Under the pieces are notes generated by a model. That model worked only from the letters and a program-made list of their open reading frames with translations. It ran no database searches and had not been told where the DNA came from. 64,000 nt of DNA from assembly GCA_905250125.1 (NCBI GenBank), contig CAJNOL010000379.1, forward strand, positions 1 to 64,000, in the 5' to 3' direction. The DNA comes from Rotaria sordida (taxonomy: Eukaryota; Rotifera; Eurotatoria; Philodinida; Philodinidae). This document shows, one piece after another, positions 1 through 11,761 of the stretch. The translations under genes and the position numbers were made by a program. Each line of letters opens with the position of its first letter. The first letter of the stretch is position 1.

Positions 1-58
1 TGAAATGAAATCAATTATTAAGAATTATTAAATAAAATAAAATAAAATAAAACAAAAC

Positions 59-286
59 CATCATGTAATTTTCGTTCTACATTTGTATAATCATCAATTT
101 TTCGCGGTGTTCGTTTTTGATAATTTCGTTGATATTCTGTCTAAATTCCACCAAAAAATATTTTAATCAATATATTTTTTCTTTTACTTACTTGATACTT
201 CATTTTGCGGTAAAAGAAATAACACAGATGCCAATAACCGCCCTTCTTATTCTCTCCATGAACAAATTCGTTGTCATGTAAGCATA
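59..286 (-). CDS. Partial gene at left window edge, unknown product
   Basis: Two minus-strand exons splice in frame: one from 286 to 192 ending in a good donor (gtaagt), and one from 140 to about 59 after a TTTAG acceptor. The joined reading frame is rich in Tyr, Arg and Lys (for example the stretch TEYQRNYQKRTPRK) and has no stop. The upstream exon is not located and the gene should continue outside the window to the left. The TEYQRNY segment recalls short repeats seen in MDM1/SAXO-type microtubule proteins, but this is too little for a call. The alternative is chance open frame. Confidence 0.35.
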
Positions 287-613
287 CTCCAAGAAAAATA
301 AAATCTTACTTTACTTCTCAAGAGAAGACCCAAAAATTTTGTCCTCGATTAAAAAAATTCATGTTTTTTTTTTTTTTTGTTTTTCCGAATAGATTTTTAA
401 TCAAAATGAAAAATTGAGACTGACATCTATTGATTAAAAATTGAACAAAGAAACCTCGTTTTAAATTTTATTTCATCGTATCATATCATATATGGATAAA
501 AATCATTTTTCAAAACATTTATCTATATCAAGTTAAACACTTATCATTGTGTGAATTTCATTATTTAATATCTAGTTAATTTTCATATATATATATATAT
601 ATATATTAAATCA
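287..613. promoter_or_regulatory. 5' region of the 614 gene with AT microsatellite
   Basis: Non-coding AT-rich stretch. A perfect (AT)n tract at about 585-607 ends a few bases before the ATG of the gene at 614. No recognisable core promoter element. Confidence 0.3.
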
Positions 614-1994
614 ATGGATTCTAAAGCACGTAAACGTATTGAAGAACTTCATGTATTAACAAGCGAAATAGTTAAAGAATATCATGATATGAAAAATTAC
701 AAGTATGATTATAAACTTTATAGAAAATATAAACAATTAAAAGAAAGAAATAAAAAATTACAAGAAAAAATCATTAATCAACATTGTTCTGGTTGTAAAT
801 GTTTTATTCAAATAAATGAAAACAAAAATGAAGATACAAATGAATATATTGTATCTGTTGATTCAAAAAATTCGACAATAATAGAAAACAAGAAAAAAAC
901 TTGTTAGTTAATTTATTAAATTTCATATCTTGAAAATTTTTTGCTTTTCATATTTAGCTTCAATTAATAGTAAAAACAACTCAGAAAGTTCATCAGATGA
1001 TGAAAATGAAGAAATGGATACAAATGAAAATATACCGAAAACAACAACAAATGATACAGTGATTGAAGAAGAAGAAGAAGAAGAAGAAGAAGGTGAATAT
1101 GATTTAAACATTCGACTTCGTAATATTAAAATTCTCAGTTATTCATTTATTTGAATGAAAAAAGAATAGTAAACAATTTTTTTCCTATCATTGTTTGAGA
1201 AGAGTAATATTTTTCTTCTTTATTTTACTTATCATATTATGAACTTGTCACAATATGAATGATATAGAATTGTGACATATTCATTTCTTACCATTAGGGA
1301 CTATAAGGATAATAATGTCTTACATAAAAAAATCAAGGTATGCAATGCAATACGAACAATACAAAAATCAGACAGACAAAAAACATTTGTTTTGATATTA
1401 TTCTCGGAAAAAAAGAAATAACATTGTGATAAAATGTGAATTGATATAAAATTCATATACAGTTTGTCAAAAAAACAGGTTTTTAAGACTTCTTATATTG
1501 ATTAATTTCAAGTTTATACTAATAGCGTTTATTATATGAATAAACGCATTCAAAATAACAAAGATTCAAATTTAAACATAAAGAAAATTATTGATAAGTT
1601 TAGATTGAAAAATTAAATTTTAACGATTTTTTTTTCTTTTGAAGATGATGGTTTGTCTCGCTTACCTTCAATATTAAAAGATATTATTAAGAATAAAATT
1701 AGACAAACGAAAAAAGATAACACTTACTTATTAAAATTAGGCTTGTATCCAGCCATATGTCGATATCTAATTAATAAATCACGTTCAGGATTTGATTATA
1801 AACCATCAAAAGTTACTGTTCATTCATTTATTGTCGATCAAATTAAACCTCAATCAATTGATTATGAAAAAATAAACTTACGTATTCGTAATGAATTACT
1901 TGAAATACATCAATTATATATGCAAAAATTAATGTCAACACAAGAGAATAAAACTCCTACAAGAAGAAGTCAACGTCAACGAAGATCACTTTAA
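614..1994 (+). CDS. Unknown nuclear-type protein with coiled coil, acidic tract and basic tail
   Basis: I do not recognise this gene. Three exons join in phase: 614-902, 958-1092 and 1645-1994 (both introns phase 1; 55 and 552 bp), giving about 257 residues. The N-terminal ~60 residues are Lys/Glu-rich and helical, with a coiled-coil character (KQLKERNKKLQEKI), followed by a CSGCKC motif. A Ser/Asp/Glu-rich middle ends in a run of nine Glu. A conserved-looking C-terminal block (LPSILKDIIKNKIRQTKKD onward) ends in a basic Arg/Gln tail. Exon 2 could also read through to a stop at 1154, giving a shorter isoform. The composition suggests a chromatin or nucleolar protein, which is inference only. 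Confidence 0.6.
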
Positions 1995-3064
1995 AAATAA
2001 AAGTGAATTGTAAACTTGTGAATTATTTACTTTTCTTTTTCTACTAAGTATTAATCAAATTATTTTTTTCTTTTTTGGGTGATAATATCATATAGAAATT
2101 ATATTTAAAATCAATTGTTTCATTCAATAAGATATAATGAAAAAGAAAAAAACAAACAGTTTGATCATACGGATTGTAAAGATTATTAAAAGAAAACAAT
2201 TGTTATTTCAAGACTATCAAGATAATTTTATATATAAAGTATCTCACTTCATAATGATTCAGTATATTAAAAATAAAACTTAGTACTTAAATTAAATTCA
2301 TTCTTGCTTCTACAAGTATATCATTAAATGAAAATAGTTCGCAGCATATAATACAAAATTTCTATTCAAACGTAGGCGTTCATATAAAATTCTCAAGTGA
2401 CATGAGACAATATTTTATCTGATGTCATATTGCATGCTATTATTATGTAAGATTGAAGTTATATACAGTACTCAGTATAATATAGCATGCCAAGAAACTT
2501 TTTTTTTTTCTTATTATAATAGCATTTTTACAATTAAGATTCTTCAAAAAACAAAACATGATCTCAAGTATCTTGATATTATTTTCTCAAATCTGATAAA
2601 AAATTAATCAACAACAACACCCTATCCATTTTGTCCTTTAACCAAAAAAAAAAAGGTGTCTTTAAAACAAAAAAATCTCTAGGTATTTACAATATTAGTA
2701 CGAATAACATGCAATCATAAGCATGTTTATTTTGAAGAAAACAAAAACAAAAAATCAATTTATTCTTCTATTAATAATATCTGCTGATTATAAATTGAAA
2801 ATTATTGATTAAATACAAGTTTATTTCATCAAAAATATTTTGAGCACTGTATTTCAAGGTATATTTATATATATATATATATATGTACAAAACAAACATT
2901 AAAACGGCAAAAGAAAGAAATATGATATTCTTCATTCTAATTAATAAAAATAAGATATTTATAGATGTAGAGCAGGAGAATATTTTTTTTCTGAATATAA
3001 CTGACTAAATATTAAAAAAACAAAAGAAGAAGAAAATAAAAGAGATTAATTACATTGATCTATG
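1995..3064. other. Intergenic, no gene seen
   Basis: AT-rich DNA between a plus-strand gene end and a minus-strand gene end, so it holds two 3' flanks. It carries a TA microsatellite at about 2867-2884 and no coding-like frame. Confidence 0.5.
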
Positions 3065-3548
3065 TTAAATTATATCGGGTAATTGACATGAAGCAGATGT
3101 TTCCGGTTTAATACACATATTACACATAGGACATGTACAATTATGTTGTAACCATGGCGATAGACAACGTTTATGAAATGCATGCTCACACGGACATACA
3201 GCTATTTCTTCATCATCATAGAAATCATCCAAACATATAACACAATTCTGAATAGGAAGAGAATAAAAGAAATGTCTTTGTTTTTTTTTTTCTTATAGAA
3301 TAAAAACTTACGGAATTTTTAACTTTACATCGCATATATTGATCTTTTCGATAACCTTTTTCTTTAAGTGTATCTCGTCTTAATCTAATAAGGAAAAATA
3401 TAATTTTATTTATTTTTTTTGAGAAAAAAACAAAAATTTACCGCCATAAATAACAGCAAAAACATAAACTTAAGCAAAGAGTTGTCAAACCGACCCCAAA
3501 TATGGGTAATGAAACTGTACTTGGTATTGGTGTTAATGTATTACCCAT
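3065..3548 (-). CDS. RNF24/RNF122-like RING-H2 membrane E3 ligase
   Basis: Three exons (3548-3442, 3384-3312, 3247-3065) close exactly in phase to give 120 residues. An N-terminal hydrophobic segment ends in CFCCYLWRLRR, closely resembling the FCCYLIRLRH membrane exit of RNF24/RNF122. A linker follows, then a complete RING-H2: CVIC, VCPCEHAFHKRC, and CPMC after a conserved Trp (SPWL). The family proteins are small single-pass membrane ubiquitin ligases of the Golgi/ER, and the size fits. The ATG at 3548 is the first in-frame start before the membrane segment. Orthology to the RNF24/122 pair rests on the membrane-exit motif and on the unusual V/I-C-P-C-[KE]-H-A-F-H motif. Membrane location is inferred from hydrophobicity. 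Confidence 0.85.
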
Positions 3549-6500
3549 CTATTTTAACTGAATTGATAAAAATCAACGAATATTTAAACAACATTCCTGT
3601 TTCTTTTTTCTTTTCTTGTGACAACGGTTAATAAAAATAATAAAGCGACAATAACATTGACGTCGTTCTTATATATGTAATCATAGTTATTATTTATTAT
3701 GCTTGTCTCTCTTTTCTCTTCAAGGAAATAAGATTGGTTTGTCGTACTAATCAAAATATGATGCGCACGGATATATTTTTAAAATGAAATCTTATGTTTT
3801 AATTTTTATAAAGAATATCTGATTTGTAATATCTATTTGTAGTCCAATTCTAATTGTAATTATTTTATTTATCTAGAAATGATGAGCTTAACAATGTGCG
3901 ACATCTACTTATCGCAGACTGCTCAAAATAGTCCTTGGTTCCTTTTTTTCACACTGCTTTTCATGTAGTTTTTATTTTGTAATAAAGTAATCGGATGAAT
4001 ATATGAGAAAATACGGTTTATGTTGATCTTTAATACTGAGAAATCATCTAGAACATGTCCTGAGGCAAAATCCGTTAAGTATAATAACCAACAATGTTGT
4101 TTACAAGCCAGATAGTTGAAATTTTCCAACTGTTTTTTTAATTTCTTATTTATATTAATGCTTCATGCTTAGGATTTCTCGTGTATAATCAACCTCATGA
4201 TATGATTATTTAAATCTAGACAATGAATAGGATCCAAAGTAATTTGAAGCTGTATTTTTTTTAATAATGAAAGTTTTTGTTTGCCCTTAACTAAGTTTCG
4301 GGCTGAGTGTCGAGTAACCATTGTAAATGATACCTAAGAGGTAGCTATTTTGTTTTTATAAAATTGTCACATTTCTTCTTATATCTAGGATTGGTCGATT
4401 TCGGAGTAGGATGTAATATTTTCTATATGTAGACGTTAAATTTTCTTTAGATTACAGTTCAAAATTATTGATATGGCTGATTCTTTTTAACTAATAATTA
4501 TTTGATCATATAAAAAGTATCTCAATTTTTGTGTTTAAAAATAAACAAAACAAAAAGATGCTTGAATTATTAATTACTGGTCAAAAAGAATTGTTTTATA
4601 TCTTTCATTTGATGTATTATTCTTTGTTTGTACAACATCGATCTTTGATGACATGAATATTGTTATTCTTTTTTAAATGAAAGATTAAATATTGTTAGTT
4701 ACATGTAGGGTATTATTTTATTTTTTAATTTATTCTCTATCTTAAATGTTAAACTAACTTTCTTCACATTAAATTCAAACTAAATGAGTGAACTATCATG
4801 AATGAGAAAGGTTTTAAGTTTTTTTTTCTTTTTTTTTATCAAGAATACTATAAAGCAGTGGGAGTAAAACAACTAATCCTTACTGCTTTTTCTCGCTTAT
4901 ATTGTTCGTCCTGTCTAATCGATGCAGAAAATTTAAAGATTAGCTTTGCTCTTCCTGTTTACGTTTGCATTTGCATTCTTCTATTCAATTATATATCATT
5001 AGATTGAGAAAAGTCACAAGATGGAAACTGTACCTAGTATTTATTTTTCAATTTTCATAAATTGATTATTGTCTGTTTTTTTATTTATTTTACCTGTCAT
5101 TATTGATAATCGTACCCTATTGAATTAAACATAACAATACCTGATTAACTAGACACAAATGAAAATATTTTATTGATTGCATGTCATAGTTACACATGAC
5201 TGACTGAAACTATCAGTTATTATCAATTTTGATCTAAGTTTCGAGATCCTAATCAAGAAGAGTGATTAGTAAAGGGTTAAAGAATCATTCATAATTGCTT
5301 TCCAATATAGAATGTACGGAATATTTATAAGAACAGCTTACATTGAATCAATCATATAACATATAATCAGAATATAAAATATAGCGATATTTAAATTCAT
5401 AGTTCATAGAACAGCTCCGAATAGACTGGGCTGGACCTATCAAATTTGATCTAAGGAATACTGAACTTCAACCTAGTCCACCAATGATTTTTCCTTCAAG
5501 AATAACCAAGCTCATGGATCGTACATCTAGCAAAGATTTCTTCCAAAGATGGTTTGATTTGTTATTCTGGTCAAGATTATTTATCATCATTAACATTCTT
5601 TTATTGCATAGATTTAACTACACTATGTTTGTTAAAGAGGAGAACAAGATAAAGACATTTTGTTGAATAAAACCAAAGTTTTTTAATGTAAATATTACGT
5701 GAATTTTGTCTTTTTTCTTTGTTCTCTTTTGTATTTTTACTTGCTGTTCATTGCATAAATATTTGAATCAACGAAAGGATCAAATGAAATTTTTTGAAGA
5801 AAGAAATTTTATAGTGATCTACGCGATGCTACTAAAGAATTTTGTGTTTTATTTAAGATTTTGTTTCTAGACTATCATTGACCTATCGGTTAAAGCTCGT
5901 AACCTATGTGATAAAAATAAAAAAGATCTGACTTTGATTGATTCTTTTTTTGATGAAAAATCGATCAAAGTTTAATGGAATGTGACTATCAAATCGAAAA
6001 ACATATTTCAATTAACTAGAACACAAAATAATTGATTCTAATCTTATTTATCGATATTTTGTGTCATTTAAATAAGTTTAACTTGAAATGCATATCTCGA
6101 AAACGTAACTTGAGTACTAAAGATAAGTCAATTATTATACTTATCATTTTTTGAGTCAAGGTATGAGCGAAACCAATCAAAATTTGAGTTTCGAACTTAA
6201 AACAAGAGAAAAACGTGTTTTAAAATCGTTGCGATTAAAACTATGAAGACGTATATAATCAATTTAAATGAATTAAAAAAATCAAATGATCTGCTTAAAA
6301 CCAAATTGAAACACCACCCTTTAAACCGATTTTTAATCGGAACAAAAAATTTGATAAAAATCAGATTTTTTTCGGTCTTTTTTGACATGGATAGTCCATG
6401 GGCGCTCATTGCAAAATCGAATCAATCCAGTCCATGAGAAGCTCTGATTCATAACAACTTACAATTCATTCGATAAGAAAAGTACAATGGAACACGACTG

Positions 6501-7480
6501 ACTATTTCGATCAAATAACCATGAAACATGGCAGTTAATGATATTGAATATTCATATATTAGTCTTCATTAACTTTTGGAATAATCTATGTCTCATCAAT
6601 CGAATTCATCATCTAGAACACTTATTTTGAATATAATTATTTATTAAAATTTTTACAATATATGATAATTGTCTGCTAAATTTCATCTGAGATTTATTAA
6701 CGACTGTACAGTTCACCAACTGAATAAAATGTAATAAAAATAAATCCGGTGTTGACTTTATGATATAATTCAATATATCATAATCAGTATCGTTTTCTCA
6801 CAAGAATAATGATCAGACAGAGGATTATTCAAACTTTCCTATGAAAGTATATGTTATATGTTAGGTTTTTTTTGTGTAAACCTTTAACGTTAACTATGGC
6901 CTTTGCTTTGATGACCTATACTTACGTACTAATGTTTGATACAACAAATTAAAATCGAAGATAAGATAAATACGTAAAGATAGTGGTATATGTATAATAT
7001 CATTGTAACAGAGTCAACGGTAACAATGCAATAGTCTTGTTCAAAATTTATTTACATTTTACTACTTGTATAATCTGTGCAATGATAAACTCGAATTTTG
7101 TCTCAACGTGTTTTAGATAGATGCAGCTACTCTTATAAATACTGGAAATAAATGGAAATAAAAACACTGACAAATCACTTTTGTTTTACTGCTATTAGAT
7201 TAATCTAATATTGACATGACCTGGTGAATTGATAATTAACTGATTATTTGTCTACGACAACAATGATCATCTTACTCGACAAATTGACATGATTTTTTTT
7301 TTGCTCGGTACAGAGTAAAGTCTATGTTATTCTTTTTTGTTTTGTTTCGTATTTGCGTAGTACAATGATAACATCGATCAATTAAATTTGATATTTCTCT
7401 ATTCAGAAGAAGTGAAAAATGATTCTTTCATGAGCAATTATTCGAAACGAATTCATAGATAAAAAAAAATGTTTTTGTTT
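3549..7480. other. Long gene-poor interval
   Basis: Nearly 4 kb in which I see no spliceable coding frame, no tRNA boxes and no clear transposon ends. Short open frames here are AT-rich and lack codon or motif signal. Small dyads occur (for example around 6325-6340), but nothing long. Confidence 0.5.
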
Positions 7481-9042
7481 TTAATTAACAATTATATTTT
7501 TTTTACAAAAAAGACACGGTCCACTTGCTGTTGTTGTATTCATTCGTTCATCAACAACAATATCTAAAACATCACAACCACCTCTTTGTGGAACTTTTTT
7601 TCTTAACCAAATTTTCCAACATTTTTCATGATATTGTTTAAAACAATTTGTTGTTTCGCAATAAATAATTGTTTCATTCATATCAATCGTTGATTCATAA
7701 CATATTCCACATTCTTGTTGTTGATCATCTTTAGTTTGAGATTTTGATTTTAAAAAAATATTGCTTGGAAATGTTATATCAAGTATATGTTCAAGATTTA
7801 ATATTATATTTGAATGCGCATCATTCCAATGATTACGATTTTGTTCAAGACGTTCATCAAATGATCGAACAAGCATTGGTGGACCATGAAAAGTGATTGA
7901 TGGAAATGCACAAGGATTATATGGATCAATCTAGAATTTTAATTTCGATTGAGTTTTACAAGAAAATTATTCCAAATGATTTAGAGCTTTCGTGATGATA
8001 TTTTTTCGATTAGTAGGATTCAGAACAACTAGACAAGATTTAAGAGGATAATAATGCATAGATCTTTCTTTCTGAATGATGAACATTTTACTAGGTCTAT
8101 CAACTTATAACAAGAGATTTAACGAAAACTCAGAGTACAGAATTTAGATCTCATGACAATCTAAATGTCACAATCAAAACGAATGCTTCTTTATGGAGAT
8201 AGTTAATCTTCAAGAAATACCCTCATGATATCACATGTGACGAAAATGAATTTTGCTTGAAAATTCATGATGTTGAGAAGGAAGCGTTCGTTTTGATCAT
8301 GACATTTAAGTCGCTACAAAAACCATGAGATATAAATTCTGTACTTTGTGTTTTCGTTAAATCTTTTGTTATAAGTGATATACCTAGTAGAATGCTCATA
8401 ACGCGAAAAGAAAGATCTATGCACTATTATCCTTTAACATTTTCTCTAGTTTCACTGAAGTCTACTAATGGAAAAAGTATTATCGCAAAAGTTCGGAATC
8501 GTTTAGGACCGTTCCTTCGTAAGGATTAAACGCCGAACCTGAATTTGTACATGTACATTATCATTCATTTTTAGTCGTCTTGTTGTTGAAGCATATGAAA
8601 TAGGTTTTTCATCTAAGACAATAGCATCTCGTTCTACTTCATTTAATTGAGTCCAAAATGATTGTAAACTATTAACAACTGAATGGAAATTTGTGATTAT
8701 TTCAATAAGACGACTGGTTTTTGGACACCATATTTCAATATTAAATTCAACTGGAAGATTAGTACGACAACGCGGTCGTTCATTTGGCCATCGTTGTGGT
8801 ATATCAATATATAAATCATGTGAACGATCTCCTAAATCAATATATGTATGATGAAGTGTAAGAATTGAACCATCCGATGAAGAAGAAAGTCGTATTGATG
8901 ACCAACTAATTTCTTCAATATGTGAAAGAAGAAGAAGAAATGATTGAGCATCATGTACAAATTGAGTAAAATTTGATGATGATGGACAACTATCAAAGAC
9001 GTTTGTATTCGATGAAGAAAAACTAGATAAAAATGAATTCAT
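7481..9042 (-). CDS. FANCL: FANCL, Fanconi anaemia ubiquitin E3 ligase
   Basis: Two exons, 9042-8539 and 7930-7481, join in phase 0 to give 317 residues. Exon 1 carries the double-RWD (DRWD) region. The block around LQSFWTQLNEVERDAIVLDE and STTRRLKMNDNVHVQIQ aligns with the FWDVMDEID...ATARRIALGNN part of vertebrate FANCL, and exon 2 continues at the expected IDP position. The C-terminus is a RING/PHD-like finger: ECGICYE, CETTNC, YHEKC, WLRKK, and a final CLFC. FANCL is the E3 that, with UBE2T, monoubiquitinates FANCD2-FANCI at crosslinked forks. The protein starts about 80-100 residues later than vertebrate FANCL, so the N-terminal ELF domain is missing from this model; a TTTAG just upstream of the ATG leaves room for an unfound exon. 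The single intron (7931-8538) is 608 bp because of an inserted foldback element. Confidence 0.9.
7973..8512. mobile_element. Foldback/MITE-like element inside the FANCL intron
   Basis: About 540 bp with long imperfect inverted arms of roughly 230 bp. The left arm, running through 8041-8130 (GATCTTTCTTTC, TTTTACTAGGTCTATC, ACTTATAACAAGAGATTTAACG), is matched in reverse complement by the right arm at about 8270-8510. I estimate 75-80% identity by eye. Removing it would leave an intron of about 68 bp, normal for this genome. No open frame or certain target-site duplication is visible. It is probably a non-autonomous DNA transposon. Confidence 0.8.
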
Positions 9043-9686
9043 ATCTAAATCAAAAGGTATAATAATTAGATTATAATTAAATAAACAATATCAATGAATA
9101 ATCATTTGAAATTCAAACAATTATTTCTTTCCGAAGACCTTCTCTAGTTTGTTATTTAAAAACTCTCTGTGTTGAATATATACATCGACTTGATTACGGA
9201 TGACAGAGAAAGAACATATAATAAATCCTTTGCTAAAATACTTCTCTGAAAATTACTTAAGATTAAAGTTAAAATCAATCCTTCGATTTTTTTTTTGTTC
9301 TGAAAAATCTTTCAAATTATCAGAAAATAGAATACAAAAGATTCTCAGACATCACATTTTCTTTTTTTAATCAATCATATTTCGTAAATCGAAATTGATT
9401 TGTACAGTGTGGACAGACCTTTAGATTTAAATAAGATACATCGTTATTTATTCATATAACAATTTCTAGTTAATCTTTCGAAATTACATCAAGTCTATAA
9501 GAATATTTTCTTTAATATGCATATTAATTTTGTAGTTATTATATCAACAATAATATCTCCTTCAAACATATTTGATTATTTATAAGTTTTCTATTAATTT
9601 AATGTATATTAGATAAGATTTTTTTCATATATCTTATGTATTTTTTTTTTTGAAAACAACAAAAAAAAGCAAAACATTGACAAATT
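9043..9686. other. Intergenic between FANCL and MRPS23
   Basis: Upstream of FANCL and downstream of MRPS23, both minus strand. No coding signal found, including for a missing FANCL ELF-domain exon. Confidence 0.45.
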
Positions 9687-10791
9687 CTATTTTTTATCAT
9701 AAATTCCTGGTATATCAACAAGAAATTTCTTTGCTTTAAATTTTCTTTTAAAAACTTTGTTATGTATTGGTGGTTTTTTCCAATATTCTAAATTTTGTAC
9801 TCGATCTTGTAAACGTAAAAATGGATCTTGTTCATATTGTTCACGTGTAAATACATTATGTGCTTTTCCATGTCGAAGCATATTTTGTTGAATAAATGTT
9901 GGTGGTGATAATGGTTGAATATTTTCACCTGGCATATATGGATTTTCTTTTTGTTTAACTTCATCACCAAGTACAGTTGAATGCATATAACCATCTGTAC
10001 GACGATAGACAACATCTGAATCATTAAAAGTTACTTCACCAAATGATGTTCGAGTACGATGAGGTTGAAGACGACGATATTGATAAGTATTTTTACCTAA
10101 TGGAAAATAACCTTCTTTATTATTCTGTTCCCATTCAGTTTCAAATTTATCTAAATTAACTATTGAATCTGATGTATTTTTAATATTTGATTGCATTTGT
10201 TGAGTATTATTATCAATTGATCTGATAGTTTCATTAGATTGTGGTTCGATTTCTGGATATTTTTGTTCAGTACCTAAAATCAAAACATTCGAATTATGAG
10301 TATATAAGTATTTTTGTTTTTGTTTGATCAAATAAACATATAAATAAAAGCTTTTTATTTTTATTTTTTTGTTTTTTACCTATTTTAAACATAATCGGAT
10401 GTCCATGTGATTGTAAATGTTCTAATGTTAATCGAAATAATTTCGAATGTGATATAGGAGTCTTTTGTTTAGATTTTAATTTAAAATATTCATCAATAAA
10501 TACTTGTGATCGAGATTTTCTATCATTATTTTTTAATTTAATTATTTCTCCATCGTCAACATCTTCATAATAAGCATGTCTTATTATATCTTCATCATAT
10601 AATAATTTTGGTGGTTCATATGCTTTTGGTATTTCACCTTCAGTTAATGATAAATAACGTGGTTCACGTATTGGTGGATAACGTTTATATATTGAATACC
10701 AAATAGGTATATCTGTTGATTTTAAATGTCCACCTTCAATCATACCTGACAGACGAGAAAATATTGAGCCGATTTTCCAAAGACGACTCAT
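9687..10791 (-). CDS. MRPS23: Mitochondrial small ribosomal subunit protein mS23 (MRPS23), extended
   Basis: Two exons, 10791-10380 and 10273-9687, join in phase 1 for 332 residues. The N-terminus matches mS23: WKIGSIFSRLSGMIEGGHLK, then PIWYSIYKRYPPIREP, where vertebrate MRPS23 has GSIFSR...PLWFDVYDAFPPLREP. I chose the start MSRLW at 10791 by this family alignment; upstream in-frame Met codons would only add untranslated-looking sequence. It acts in the mitochondrial 28S ribosomal subunit. The protein is far longer than the usual ~190 residues: exon 2 adds about 195 residues (polar linker, then a basic Arg/Tyr/Pro-rich block ending in IPGIYDKK) that I cannot match. The extension may be a lineage-specific addition or a misjoined neighbour, but the splice phase and reading frame are clean. 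Confidence 0.8.
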
Positions 10792-11761
10792 AATGAAAAA
10801 TAATCTAAAATGATCGATTTTAAATGAAACCCTGAAAATGTAATAAAAACGATGAACATATGTCAACAACAACGACAATTATGTTTTCTTACATTCTTAT
10901 TTCTTTTTTGTACAAACATATTTCTTTACTCAACGACAGCTTTTTCTTTTTTTATTCATTTTTACCTTTTTTCTTTCGATTATTAAATCGACTATGTACT
11001 TCGTCTTTTCATCTATTATTATAGTCAAGCTAAGAGAAACTATACTGTTGTTTGATTAAATGTAGATGTATTAAACGAATGCGAATGAAAACATACGAAT
11101 AAAAACTTTTAACAATCATTATTAAAAAGAGAATGGCTGTTGCTGCTACAGATGTCTTGGTCAATTCAGCATCTATGTAAGTTATGCAAATGAGTTTTTT
11201 TGTTTTGACAACTTAACAGAAGAGTAAACTTTTTATATTAATTTCTAGACGATACTAATCATCAAAGCTAATAATAGACTACTTATAGTGTTTAACAATT
11301 ACTGTTAAGAAGAAATCGTTCTCGACTTTTAGAAGATTATCATCAGAACATCTTAGTATAATTTTACATCTGAAAAACTTTCAAATGTATTAAGTGAATT
11401 TCTGCTTAAGTTAGAAACATAACGAGTAAAAACATTAAATTTATTTAAGGACGAATTTTGTTTTTTGTCTTAAATCAAAATTATTTGTCATACAGTTCGA
11501 TATTTCTGACATACTTCTATAACACTCAACAGACACATTTCTACCATGACGAAAAAATATTGATCCCATTAATTGATCATAAGACCTCGGAAAAAAAAAG
11601 AAAGAAAGAAAGAAAGGAAAAAAAGTTCGATCAAATCATTAAGATTTACTGTTACACATTAACAAATCAAACGAAAAAAAAAACACATTTAATAGCATGA
11701 ATAAAAAAAGAAAATTGTCTTCTTTTATAAATATTGTTTTTTGTTTTTTTGTTTTTTTTAT
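10792..11761. other. Intergenic, with a possible orphan first exon
   Basis: Mostly non-coding. At 11133-11175 (plus) an ATG opens MAVAATDVLVNSASM and ends at a perfect donor (gtaagt), but the next acceptor at about 11249 leads straight into a stop. It may be a dead first exon or chance. A GAAA-repeat lies at about 11600-11620. Confidence 0.35.

Noticed and set aside
923..1111. Minus-strand Ser-rich frame opposite the acidic exon
   Set aside because: It is the antisense shadow of the GAA/GAT-rich acidic tract of the gene at 614-1994.
6197..6437. Overlapping open frames on both strands near a small dyad
   Set aside because: Neither strand shows codon bias or motifs; the dyad is short and of a kind expected by chance in AT-rich DNA.
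11133..11175. MAVAATDVLVNSASM exon with perfect donor
   Set aside because: The only nearby acceptor leads to an immediate stop; not enough for a gene call, mentioned only as a possible relic.
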